Below, one piece after another: positions 47,071 to 57,187 of a DNA stretch of 64,000 nucleotides. The translations under genes and the position numbers were made by a program. The notes beneath the pieces were generated by a model. That model saw nothing but the letters and a program-made list of their open reading frames with translations. It did not search any database and was not told the DNA's origin. The stretch is from Clarkia xantiana subsp. parviflora (Eukaryota; Streptophyta; Magnoliopsida; Myrtales; Onagraceae), in contig JAPTYO010000010.1 of NCBI GenBank assembly GCA_036873135.1, forward strand, positions 18,035,772 through 18,099,771, given 5' to 3'. Each line of letters opens with the position of its first letter. Position 1 is the first letter of the stretch.

Positions 47071-48277
47071 ACTAGCAGTAGCAGCTGCTAATTTAATTAT
47101 ATATGAGCGTGTTTGTTGTAATTATATTAAGTAGATCTGTATAAGTTTTGAAGCAAGTTGCTAGATCGTATTGGAAAGGCTTGGTTCCTTGTAGAGATTC
47201 AGAAACATCGGTAAGATGGAGGGATATCGAGATTTTAATTAGCTCCGACTTCAGTATACCTTAATCATATAAAATAGGTTTAATAACTAAATTGCTTCCT
47301 AAACCTTTAATTCAATTATAAATTTATTTAAATTTTGATTTTTCAAAATTTACTACTCGGACTTTTAATTTCCCAAACAAATTTCTACATCTGTTTAGTT
47401 TCAGTCAAATTAGACAAAAACTAAGCATCATGTGCTGGTCATGTTGGGTCTTTTCGACGGATAAATGATTCAAGCAAAATACGGGTAGCCAATTTTTTTT
47501 AAAAAAAAGTTTAGGTAGCAATTTACAGTTGGATCAAAGTTTAGGTAGAAATTTGGTTATAAGCTCTATGAAATATCACTCTAAATTGGTGTTAAGTTAT
47601 GAATCATGATTATCGCTGTTTGACCTCAGTTACTCTCAGTTATATATGGATCCCGATTTTTTTTTTTGGGACCAACCAGAATTATTATGGTTATGAGTTT
47701 ACTATCCGTAGTTGTATATAGCGATATATTTCTCTGTAAAGTGTAACCGATAGATAATCAATAAAATCGTTTGCCGCCATTGCTCGTGGACGTAGGCTGA
47801 ATTAACTGAGCCACGTAAAATCGTGTCTTCTTTAATATTTTCTTTTTTAATCGTTTGTGAGTGTAAAAGAGAATCGATCTTAATTGTTAGTTCTGATTGA
47901 ACTAACTGGTATATCAAGTTGCATTATCAGTATCTAACCAAGTTCACATCATGTTTTGGAAGTCTTTAACTCTGACGTCCCAACACGAAATTACGGTAAT
48001 AAAAAAATATTAATTTGTGAAAATAAAGAAAATTTGATCAGTTGAATACTTATAGAAGGAACCATGAATAAAGTGCATGAAATATAGCGAGATCATGATG
48101 TTTCATCGATCTTCATTAAAAATACAAGTAGTTTTATATTTCTTATAGCTGAAATGTCATAATAGGGACACACACCAAACATGAGTTTGATTACATATAC
48201 ATATGAAATGCATCACTCCAGTAGCTCATATATATATAGAACCCCCTAGAAATGATGTATATATATAGAGATATAAA
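47071..48277. other. Spacer between MIR858 and the 3' end of the MFT-like gene
   Basis: No gene seen. AT-rich, with one short poly-T run (about 47657-47667). The last 200 bp are expected to include the 3' untranslated region of the MFT-like gene (minus strand). Confidence 0.5.
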
Positions 48278-51200
48278 CTAGCGGCGGCGGCCTGCAGGCT
48301 CCTTCTGAGAGTTGAAGTAAACGGTGGCCACCGGGAGGCCGAGGTCGTGGAAAGCAGCGAAGCGACGGGTGTTGAAGTTGGCTCTTTCCTGTGGATGATC
48401 GATGAATCCCAGCGCAGCTTTCTGCTGAAACAGCACCACGATGTAACGGTGGATCCCCACCGGCGGCTTCGGCCCCATGTACGCCACTATCTCCTTCCCT
48501 GCTCATTTACATGCTCTACTGAATCAGCACGAGGTGGTTTATTATTATTTTAAAATGATGCTAGTATATCAACTTCAAGAGTAATACTCTCTTCATCACG
48601 AGAGAAAAAAAATCGTCAATCCTGGAACCGCCTCGCGATTCAACGTGATGGACCCGTATCCGTTTCATAGATATCGGACGCCATAAAATATTTTTCTATT
48701 CCAAAATATAAATTGAAATTTCTAATTAAAATCATTTAAAGCGCTGAAACGGCGCACTATATTACATACCGTCAGATGACTTAATAATTTCTAAGGCACC
48801 TAGCAAGAAGAAATTACCAACACGTGGCGAACAGCTGATGATCCTAAATCCAATAAGAGTATTTTCTCATTAAATTTAGGACTATTTGTTGTACACCACG
48901 TGTTGGTAATTAGCTGAGATTTAAAATGCAGCCAAGTGGAGTAAACAAGTGGAAGCCACGTGTCAATAGAACTGTTAGTGCTGCTCCGACAACCATCAAC
49001 CAAGTGTCGACACCTTACCAAGCTAGGCACACAAAGCGGGTTCATTGCACATGTTGAGCCACGTGTCAGCCCGTGGCACAGAAACGGTTGTTTTAAAAGG
49101 AAAAATTATACTATGGCTCGGTGCCAATAGATGTCTTCCATCTGGTGGCACCAAGACTAATCACAACATAACAAGTGTCAATATATACTTTTTGCTTTTG
49201 TCTTTATTTCCATTTATCATGTTCTCACTGGTGGAGGGGCAACAGGTGAAGGACACCTGTTGACACCGCCCTAGGAAATAATTTCTCGTTTTAAAAGTAA
49301 CTGTAACTTTTGTACAACCATCGTCTCACAGTTTGTCCAGTATATATGTTGATTGACTTAATCCATTGAAACCCAGGTATATATTGTTTTGTTTTCAAAA
49401 AGCTGCCCAGACTGTTGTTAACAAAACAGACATGCATGTAAAAATAACGAAGTGCCGATTGCACTTTCCCAAGACCGTACTTCACCAATAAGGGAAGAAC
49501 TTTATATATAGAACTCTCTTACTCTAAATATGATATCTTGGAGACTCTTATAACTAGTGGTGGTGGTTCTTTTTGTGGTGGTGTCTTTTTCTTACAAATG
49601 ACCCTTACCCCTATTTACAGTCTTCTAAGGAAATCTCTAGACTCTTAGAAATCTCTAGAGTAAGAACCCCCTAGAAACTCTCTAGAAACTTAGGTCCTAG
49701 AAATTTATATACTAGACACTTCCACAAGTAGGCATAAACTTTCTAATGTAGCGCAATACTTCAATTCTTGACCCATGATGCTAAATTAGTATTAGCCCAT
49801 GAAGGTAAGTCAATGTTGATCTTAACACTCCCCCTCAACATTGACTTTCCTTCTTGTTTCTTCTTGTCAATGTTGCACTCTGATCCGTGCCGCTCTCGAT
49901 TCTTCAATCGCACTTTTCTATCTCAATCGACCCGTTGCTAGGGGTGGCAACGGGTCACGGGTAATCCGTGACCCGCGGGGCCCCGCCCCGATTTTGACCC
50001 ATTGATCCGCGATCCGTGACCCGTGGGGCGGGTACGGTTTTGGGGTTGCCCCGCCCCGTTGACCCGCCCCGCCCCGTATGTGGATAATTTATATATATAT
50101 ATATATATATATATTACACGTATTTATATAAAACTATATAGGTAATATAATACATAGTTAAAATAATTAGGATTTGTGACTTGTATTTGGATTTGAAGTT
50201 AAATTTTTTATTTGTGATTTAAATTTTAAATTGAATTTGTATATGGTATATATAGAATTTAGGATTTAAATTGCTAATAATATATTATGTACAACTAATA
50301 GGTGACCCGCGGATCGACCCGCCCCGCCCCGCGAACTGTGTGGGGCGGGTACGGATCGGCCATCTCGACCCGCGGGGCGGGTACGGGGCAAGCGATACCC
50401 GCCCCGACCCGCCCCGTTGACAACCCTACCCGTTGCTTTGAAACTGTTTTTCTCGATTCCATTGATGCCTTGTATATTCCTCATTTACCGAAGACCAAAT
50501 TATTAGTCAACGATGAAATACCGTGTCGACGCTCCACTCCCGGTGACGACGACATCACTATGACTCCCGTACACATCTCCAAGTCTGACTCTTCTTTATC
50601 TTCATCTTGAGGATCGATTCTCAACTACCGGACTTGCAAGGAAGCAAGAATAAGCGCATACGCGATTTTTATCCCGATCACGAACTGGCTTAGTGATCGA
50701 TCTTCCTGATCCTTGCTTCACCACTTGTTTATCATCGGCTCCACCATGGACATCTCCGCGAGGAATCGAACTCCCCATTTTTCCACGAACCTTCTTTGAA
50801 GAAGTTTTCTTTCTTGAAGCCGGTATCACGAACAGGTCGTCTACTCGCTCACCGACGTGAACTACATCTTCCTTGATCATCTCAACATTTCTAAGAAACT
50901 TCACATCATTCAGACAAAAAAAAACGTTCATATCTGAGTCGACTGCATTTTCCACTGAAAGGAGATTTATCTTCATTCCCGGAACATGATAAACATTATC
51001 GAGCTTGATCGATGTGTCACCGCTACTATTGATCACAACAGTGCATTCATTCTCAACATGGTGAACATTATTATCCACCGTGACTATAACTTCTTCTCCT
51101 TCACGACGACGAAAATTTGTAAGTTGCTTCACATCTCCGGTAAGATGATGACCACAACCGGAATCGACAATCCACTCCTTTCCTGAATTTCGAGCTGTAA

Positions 51201-54200
51201 ATGCACACGTGGGAGTGGTCTTGGCAAGAAAACATTTTTCCACTCTTCATCTTCGGTTGAAGTCTTAGGTTCCACCACTCCTTCAGTCTGGTCCGAAAAT
51301 TTCTCTTCAGATGTCCAGGCTTCCCACACTGGTAACACTTGAAATCTTTCCTACGAGACGACTCCGCATTCCCACCAACCTTATTCCTGGCGTCATTCTC
51401 TTTTATTTGAGCTACGAGTGCGCACTGGTCTTCCCCCAGCTTTACCCCCGGCCATTTGCCTAGCCAACGAATCTTGTGAAGCTAGAAGGTTCTCAAACTC
51501 CTCCAATGATGGTTGTTGAACCCAGTTTTGAATCGACGTAACAAACGGTTTATACTCAAGACGTAATCCCCGTATAATAGACAGTTTTATCTGCGCCTCC
51601 GAAATTTGCTCCTCCGGGTTGAGTAAATTAATTTCTGAACACAAGTTCTTCACATTTAGAAAGAACTGGGAAATCGAAGACTCGCCCTGTTTCGCGTTCG
51701 CCGGATCCGTCTCCAACATTTGTAACCGCGCCTCGTTCTTCTTGTTATACAGTTGGTCTAGCGTCTTCCAGATTGAACTGGCAGAGGTGCATCGTGAGAT
51801 ATTCTCAAACACCTCTGACGATATCCACATCTTCAAGGAAAACTCCGCATTGGCATTCCTCCGCTTCCAGCGCTTGATCTCCTCACTGTTTCTGGTGGTG
51901 TCCTCCAGGGCGGTTGTATCAGTGCCTCCAACGATATCCCACAAGTCTTCGCTCACGAGGTACGACTCCATGCAGGACTTCCAAATCCGGAAATTGGACG
52001 AGTTTAGTATCTCAATTCCTTGTCCAATCACGCGACCGGCAGCATCCATATTTAGAGTACCCGAGTTCTTCAATCCCGATCTTGAATCGTTTCGCGTTAC
52101 CGCGATAGTGGCTCTGATACCATGTAAAAATAACGAAGTGCCGACTGCACTTGCCCAAGACCGTACTTCACCAATAAGAGAAGAACTCTATATATAGAAC
52201 TCTCTTACTCTAAATATGATATCTTGGAGACTCTTATAACTTGTGGTGGTGGTTCTTGTTGTGGTGGTGTCTTTTTCTTACAAATGACCCTTACCCCTAT
52301 TTATAGTCATCTAAGGAAATTTCTAGACTCTTAGAAATCTCTAGAGTAAGAACCCCCTAGAAACTCTCTAAAAACTTAGGTCCAAGATATTTCTATACTA
52401 GACACTTCCACAAGTAGGCCTAAACTTTCTAAGAGGAATGATTAGAATTCCGATTCGTGTGTTCCGAAATCCTCCGACTGTGAGGACAAGACCAAATGCC
52501 ATCAATATTGCTAATAATTACATAATGCCATAATACGCTAAAATCGGAGGTTGTGGATTCCGACCTTCGAAATCTGTATCACAGCCCACTTTCTAATGTA
52601 GCCCAATACTTCAAGTCTTGGCTCATGATACTAAATTAGTATTAGCCCATAAAGGTAAGTCAATCTTGATCTTAACGATGCACGACACGTGGAACAAGAA
52701 GAGACATTCATGGCCACGTGTTCACCAAGTCAGAAAGGTGTCGAGGACCAACTGGACGACAATGTTTTTTGCAAAAAGTAAATATCGTACGCCAAATAAT
52801 CATCATGCCGGAAAAACTATAGGCATAGCAACCTCAACTTTCGGTTGACATCTGGATTTTTTTTTTTGGCCGACATCTGGACTGACCGTGACTATATTCA
52901 CCACCCAACAAATTGAGTGCATGTTGTTTATTGAAAAAATTGATTTACCTCGATTGGCATTAGTGCCGCCGGGAATATCCACCACGACCCTGAGCAACAA
53001 CACATGTGTTAACTGCCACCTTCTCAATTATATGCATAAAGAATTATAGTTCATTTTATTATTATAGTCGTTCTATTTTAAAAATGTCTGTAGTTGGTGT
53101 TCTATTCTAACTATTAACTTAATTAATTCACACTTTTTCGTCTTATTTTAATGTTAAAATTGACATTTTAAGCAATAAAAATATATTATTTTTCAATTTT
53201 TCGAACTATGAGTTTTGATTCTCATAATTTTGACTTGATGTTTAAAAATATATTTTTGTTCCAGAGAAAAAAAAAAAGTGAAAATTACAGAATTGATAGA
53301 TGGATAGCGAATAAATATTTTAAATTTAGAATAGCGATTAACAACGTGACATATAATTGAGACTGTATTTAAATTCTTAACTTCTATATTTATATATATA
53401 TAAATACAAAAGATACATTCATACATATGTAGATATAATAATAATAATAAGGGTTTATAGGTTTTTGGTACCCTATATTTTTCCACATGTTTGGTTTTGT
53501 CTATTTTTTGTACCATACGTTTGCCAGTTGTATACTTTTGGTCCGACCGTTAGTTGACCGTTAGAGTTGACCGTTAAATAGTCACGTGACTTGCACATGC
53601 CTAGCCCCAAATTTTGATTTTGTTTAGTTTAGTCCTCAAATTTTTGTCCTAACTTTTTATTTTTGCAATTTAGGCCTTAAACATTTTCAACCGCACCCTA
53701 GAACTAAATTGACCTAGTCATGGTTCGACCCATGGCTAGGGACCATAAATAGGGTCGTCGGACCCGGACGACCCTAACCATGGTCCGACCTACCATAGCT
53801 AGGTCAATTTAGCAATTGGCTCCGACCCAATTGGACCTAATTGCTAAATTGACCTAGCCATGGTCCGACCCACGGCTAGGTCGGACCATGGTTAGGTTCG
53901 CCCGGGTCCGACGACCCTAGCCATGGTACGATCTAGCTATGGGTTGAACCATAGCTAGGTCAATTTAGTCCTAAGGTGCGGTTGGAAATGTTTAAGGGCT
54001 AAATTGTAAAAATAAAAAGTTAGAACAAAAATTTGACTGCTAAACTGAACAAAATCAAAATTTGGAGCTAGACATGTTCAAGTCACGTGACTACTTAACG
54101 GTCAACTCTAACGGTCGGACCAAAAGTATATAATTGGCAAACGTATAGTACCAAAAATAGGCAAAACCAAACGTGTGGTACTAAAAGCAAAAAATGGGCA

Positions 54201-54779
54201 AACATAGGATACAAAAGAACTATAAACCCTAATAATAATAATAAAAAGAGAGGGAGAGGGAGAAGTAAAAGAACCAGTGAAGCCATTCACGAAGGTTCGG
54301 TTCACTAGGACTGGGGGCATCAGGGTCAGTCATCACCTTCACAACACAAAACATATATTTCACATCATCTATCATTCATGCACAACGCTTTCATCACTTA
54401 ATTATTATTAGAAGTTTTAAATACAAGTTCTTAAATAAATTTTATTTTATAGTTAGCACATTAATTATCTATTAGGAATTGAGACTATTCTAGGGACTCA
54501 CACCATAACACCCCGCCAAACAAAAAAAAGCAGTAGTGCATGTATTTCATCTGAGCAGTCGGGACTGACCAGAGTGTAGAGCTCGGCGGATCGGCCCGAT
54601 ATGTTGAGTTTTGGGGGGTCAACAGCCAAAGACGGCTTGATATCGCACCCGTTGTTGACATGCTTCGCGCCGTAGTTGACGCTCATGTTGATACAAGGCA
54701 CGAACATGTCCACAACATCTCCAATCACACGACCCACCACTAGCGGGTCAACCCAAGTTGCCATTGCAGTTGCAGCCAA
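48278..54779 (-). CDS. MFT: MOTHER OF FT AND TFL1-like PEBP protein (4 exons)
   Basis: Exons on the minus strand are 54570-54779 (210 nt), 54275-54336 (62 nt), 52949-52989 (41 nt) and 48278-48498 (221 nt); they join in frame to 177 residues. The 62- and 41-nt middle exons are the hallmark of the plant FT/TFL1 family, and all introns are GT-AG. Exon 1 encodes [19 protein letters not shown], exon 2 the [18 protein letters not shown] motif, exon 3 [10 protein letters not shown] and exon 4 [10 protein letters not shown] and [15 protein letters not shown] up to a basic end. Trp in the REWLHW motif, where FT has Tyr85 and TFL1 has His88, and the P-rich [10 protein letters not shown] stretch place it with MFT. 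MFT proteins are known regulators of seed dormancy and germination through ABA signalling. Transposons fill intron 3 (4450 bp) and most of intron 2 (1285 bp), yet splice sites and frame are intact, so it is probably expressed. Intron 1 is 233 bp. Confidence 0.95.
49437..49827 (-). repeat. 3' LTR of the intronic copia element (391 bp)
   Basis: Plus-strand limits TGTAAAAATAACG and GATCTTAACA. Closely matches 52123-52677 without its MITE. Confidence 0.95.
49939..50428. mobile_element. hAT MITE (490 bp, 8-bp target duplication)
   Basis: Ends TAGGGGTGGCAACGGG and CCCGTTGACAACCCTA form terminal inverted repeats. The perfect octamer CCCGTTGC flanks it (49931-49938, 50429-50436). The terminal thirds are GC-rich (GACCCGCCCCGCCCCG words) and the middle AT-rich. 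It interrupts the 3' interior of the copia element and is therefore younger. Confidence 0.95.
50602..51340 (-). pseudogene. Zinc knuckle and aspartic protease region of the intronic copia element
   Basis: On the minus strand [15 protein letters not shown] (about 51305-51350) is a CX2CX4HX4C zinc knuckle whose last Cys is Phe. A frameshift separates it from the following frame (51243-50602), which carries the retroviral-type protease motif [10 protein letters not shown] and the later [13 protein letters not shown] typical of copia proteases. The frame ends after a short Lys/Arg-rich stretch at 50602, before any integrase. Gag itself lies in a third frame. Confidence 0.8.
51393..52073 (-). CDS. 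Copia Gag (UBN2-type), N-terminal part, 226 residues
   Basis: An intact frame begins 37 bases inside the primer site with [13 protein letters not shown]. It shows the copia Gag pattern: [20 protein letters not shown], a Trp-rich [12 protein letters not shown] segment, and a helical region with [16 protein letters not shown] and [12 protein letters not shown]. It ends at a TGA just before the zinc knuckle, which continues in another frame, so the polyprotein is broken. Gag packages element RNA into virus-like particles in the cytoplasm; in this copy only the capsid-like part could be made. Confidence 0.85.
   Translation of the reverse strand: MKNSGTLNMDAAGRVIGQGIEILNSSNFRIWKSCMESYLVSEDLWDIVGGTDTTALEDTTRNSEEIKRWKRRNANAEFSLKMWISSEVFENISRCTSASSIWKTLDQLYNKKNEARLQMLETDPANAKQGESSISQFFLNVKNLCSEINLLNPEEQISEAQIKLSIIRGLRLEYKPFVTSIQNWVQQPSLEEFENLLASQDSLARQMAGGKAGGRPVRTRSSNKRE
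52110..52122 (-). other. tRNA-iMet primer-binding site of the intronic copia element
   Basis: The complement is TGGTATCAGAGCC, a perfect copia site, directly next to the 5' LTR. Confidence 0.95.
52123..52677 (-). repeat. 5' LTR of the intronic copia element, holding a small MITE
   Basis: 391 bp without the inserted 164 bp (MITE plus duplicated octamer). The outer end reads CTTAACG where the other LTR has CTTAACA. Confidence 0.95.
52432..52587. mobile_element. Small MITE (156 bp, 8-bp target duplication)
   Basis: Absent from the sister LTR, so the limits are exact. Flanked by ACTTTCTA (52424-52431, 52588-52595). The ends AGAGGAATGATTAGAATTCC and GGGCTGTGATACAGATTTCG (as complement) are weak inverted repeats, and CGGAGG/CCTCCG words pair inside. 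An 8-bp duplication suggests hAT. Confidence 0.85.
53451..54229. mobile_element. Fold-back Mutator-like MITE in intron 2 of the MFT-like gene (779 bp)
   Basis: The whole element is an inverted repeat centred near 53838. The left end is GGGTTTATAGGTTTTTGGTA and the right end its imperfect complement. TAATAATAA flanks both sides (53442-53450, 54230-54238), a 9-bp duplication, though it lies in a TAA-rich run. The inner arms hold repeated CCATGGTCCGACC palindromes. No coding capacity. Confidence 0.85.
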
Positions 54780-54850
54780 ACTTACGCCGGAAATTTAAAC
54801 GATATACTCACTCTAAGAAGAGTAAGTAAGTGCAGTTGAAGAGAGGAGGT

Positions 54851-54857
54851 ATTTATA
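54851..54857 (-). promoter_or_regulatory. TATA box of the MFT-like gene
   Basis: On the minus strand AGTATAAATACC lies about 72 bp upstream of the start codon at 54779. This fits a start site 25-35 bp further on and a leader of about 40 bases. Confidence 0.6.
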
Positions 54858-54899
54858 CTATCTTTATACCAATATAAAATGTGAGAGTTGTCCTCACCC

Positions 54900-56410
54900 C
54901 CAATAGGTACATTTTGAACATTTTTTATTTTTATTATTAATATTCTATATAATATTTATTTCCTATATTTTTATAAAATTGATGATTTATTCATTATTAT
55001 CTTTGAGACCCATCTATTAATCTTTACTAAAACAATCATTTAGTTAAATTTTGTTATTTTTATTTTTAATTTCGCTTAATTAACAGGTCACTGTATTTAT
55101 TATTAACTTCTCAATTCAATATACTTATCAATTAGAGTCAGCCTTAACATATGATATGCATTCAATATGTGCACATGTTGGGGCATGCATTTATCCATTC
55201 ACCATATCACAGATTTAGGGGTGTTCCGCCTGTTGACATTTTTGTATTATATAAATCAGTCACTTGCCAACTCATATAACATATCAAAATATGGATCAAA
55301 TGTGGTTCTTTAAGTTTGACTTTGTATATAACATGTTACTCAATGTTCAATATTTATTGACACGAACTATTTATTTGGTTCTTGTGTTTGTAAATTTAAT
55401 CATATTAGGTATATCCTAATTAGTAGTATAATAATTAGTTAAGGTGATTTCAAGTATAATCAATCTTCAGACATTAGTGATTTAAAAAATTGATGATTTA
55501 GTCCCTACTATATTTGGGTATTGCTAAAAAAATCATTAGTTAAATTACATTAATTTTTTTTACTAAGGTCGCTTAACTTACATATTACATTAATTATCAC
55601 TAACTTCTTAATGCAATATATACCTATAAATTTGAGTCGCCCACAAAGTATGATAGGTACGCAACTCGTACAAACTTCGAGTACATGTTGAGGTTTTTTG
55701 TATCACATAGATCAGTCACTTTTCAAATCATATAGTGGCAAAATATGGGTCAACCACGGTTCTTGGATTTTGACATTTTACGGATAACATGTTACTCATC
55801 GTCCAACATTTAAGGTCTCGAACTATTAATTTAGTTCTTTCGTCTGTCAAATTAATCAAATCGTGTGCAACCTAATTAGTAGTTAAATAAGTAATTGACG
55901 TAAAGTCAAGTATAAAATTTATATTTTAATGAATTGAATTTTCCTAGCGTTAAATCAACTTTTGCTGGTATTATGGTATAAAATTGCATGAAAAGTGTAT
56001 AGTTACGTTTGTATAGGTCAAACTGCTCCACTGATGACTCTCAGTGGCTAAGTACATGTTTACATTCTTCACTCCTCAAGTTGAAGAGTTAGATACAACT
56101 TTTTTGTTATAACCCACGTCATGCACGATCCAACTAATTATTAGTTCTTACCGTAAAAATATATACATGTAAGGCTAATTTAGCACCGTAATTGAAAACG
56201 ATAGTTAATTTTGTACCTAATTATCTTCTATTTTCTTTATTTTTTTAATTACATTGTGTCATTCTTCTCAATCACACAGAATCATTTCGCGCAACCACTC
56301 AACTTGTCCATGTATTACCTAAATATTACCACTTTAGAAAATTTAAGATAAATTATGTATCTTAAAACTTAGACGACCGATACGCGTGCAACGCACGCGT
56401 TAATAACTAG
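54900..56410 (+). mobile_element. Helitron 3' end with a diverged internal duplication; 5' end not found
   Basis: The 3' terminus is CTAG at 56407-56410, followed by T. A perfect hairpin (ACGCGTGC, loop AAC, GCACGCGT; 56382-56400) lies six bases upstream, the same build as the two Helitrons at 36-44 kb. The upstream 1.4 kb contain two diverged copies of a unit of about 500 bp (54965-55470 and 55480-55925). No clear TC-start was found; the left limit is a guess just beyond the MFT-like promoter. Confidence 0.6.
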
Positions 56411-56639
56411 TATATATATATATATATGGGGGTGTCAAAAAGATATATAGAATGTGCCCTTAAATAGTGCAGTTTAGGTCATTGGATCTTGTGTGTAATC
56501 TATAAGGCATGCATAGGCCGTCAAAAAGCAGGATGCACCATATGCCTCCACGTGGTAGGGCTACCCTTAAAGAATATATATCTTAATCTGTCTTTGCTAC
56601 TTGGCCAGTAAAAATATCCGTCTTTGGTAGATGTATATA

Positions 56640-57136
56640 TAGGGGTGGGCACTGAACCGGTTCAGGCCGAACCGGTTTCGGACCGGACCGGAACTGTTTT
56701 AAACGGTCCGGTTCAGTAATAATTAGGGTTTTTTTTTTGCTTAGGTTGGTCTAAAAAAAACTGGACTGGTTTGAACCGGTCCAGAACCGGTTTTGGACTG
56801 CTTTTTAAAAAAACAAGTCCTGGACCGGTTTTATATGTCGGACCGGTTTTATCAATAAAAATCGGTCCAAAACCAGTCAAAACCAATCAGAAACCGGTTT
56901 TTTTTTTTAAAAAAAAATCCTGGTCAAAACGTTTTTTTTTTTAAACTAAAAAACGGTTCAAAACCGGTCCGGACTGGTTTATTGGACTGGTTTGGTATAC
57001 CCCTTGGACTGGTTCCAATTTAGGGGTTACAAACCAGTCCAATTTGGACCGGTCCACTCCGGACCGGTTCCAAACGGTCCGGTTCCAGACCAGTTCCGAA
57101 CCAGTCCGGCCGGACCGGTTTTTATGCCCAAGCCTA
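56640..57136. mobile_element. hAT MITE (497 bp, 8-bp target duplication)
   Basis: Terminal repeats TAGGGGTGGGCA and TGCCCAAGCCTA. Flanked by TGTATATA on both sides (56632-56639, 57137-57144). The body is dense in GAACCGGTCC-type words and forms an imperfect fold-back. The ends resemble those of the hAT MITE at 49939-50428. Confidence 0.9.
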
Positions 57137-57187
57137 TGTATATATATGTATCTTCGAGATAATGTGGTGAGTACACAATTAATTAAT

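Larger units (their letters stand above)
49437..52677 (-). mobile_element. Copia element reduced to gag-protease, in intron 3 of the MFT-like gene
   Basis: Two LTRs of 391 bp (the right one after removing an insert) and a perfect 5-bp target duplication ATGCA (49432-49436, 52678-52682) define the element. On the minus strand the primer site TGGTATCAGAGCC (complement of 52110-52122) adjoins the 5' LTR with no spacer. The polypurine tract GTTGAGGGGGAG (complement of 49828-49839) adjoins the 3' LTR. Only gag, a zinc knuckle and a protease-like part remain; integrase, RT and RNase H are absent. It carries a hAT MITE in the interior and a small MITE in the 5' LTR. Its transcription direction equals that of the host gene. 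Confidence 0.95.

Noticed and set aside
53030..53050. Candidate exon 2 of the MFT-like gene near 53000-53030
   Set aside because: It would leave only about 15 bases of intron before exon 3; the true 62-nt exon with [11 protein letters not shown] lies at 54275-54336.
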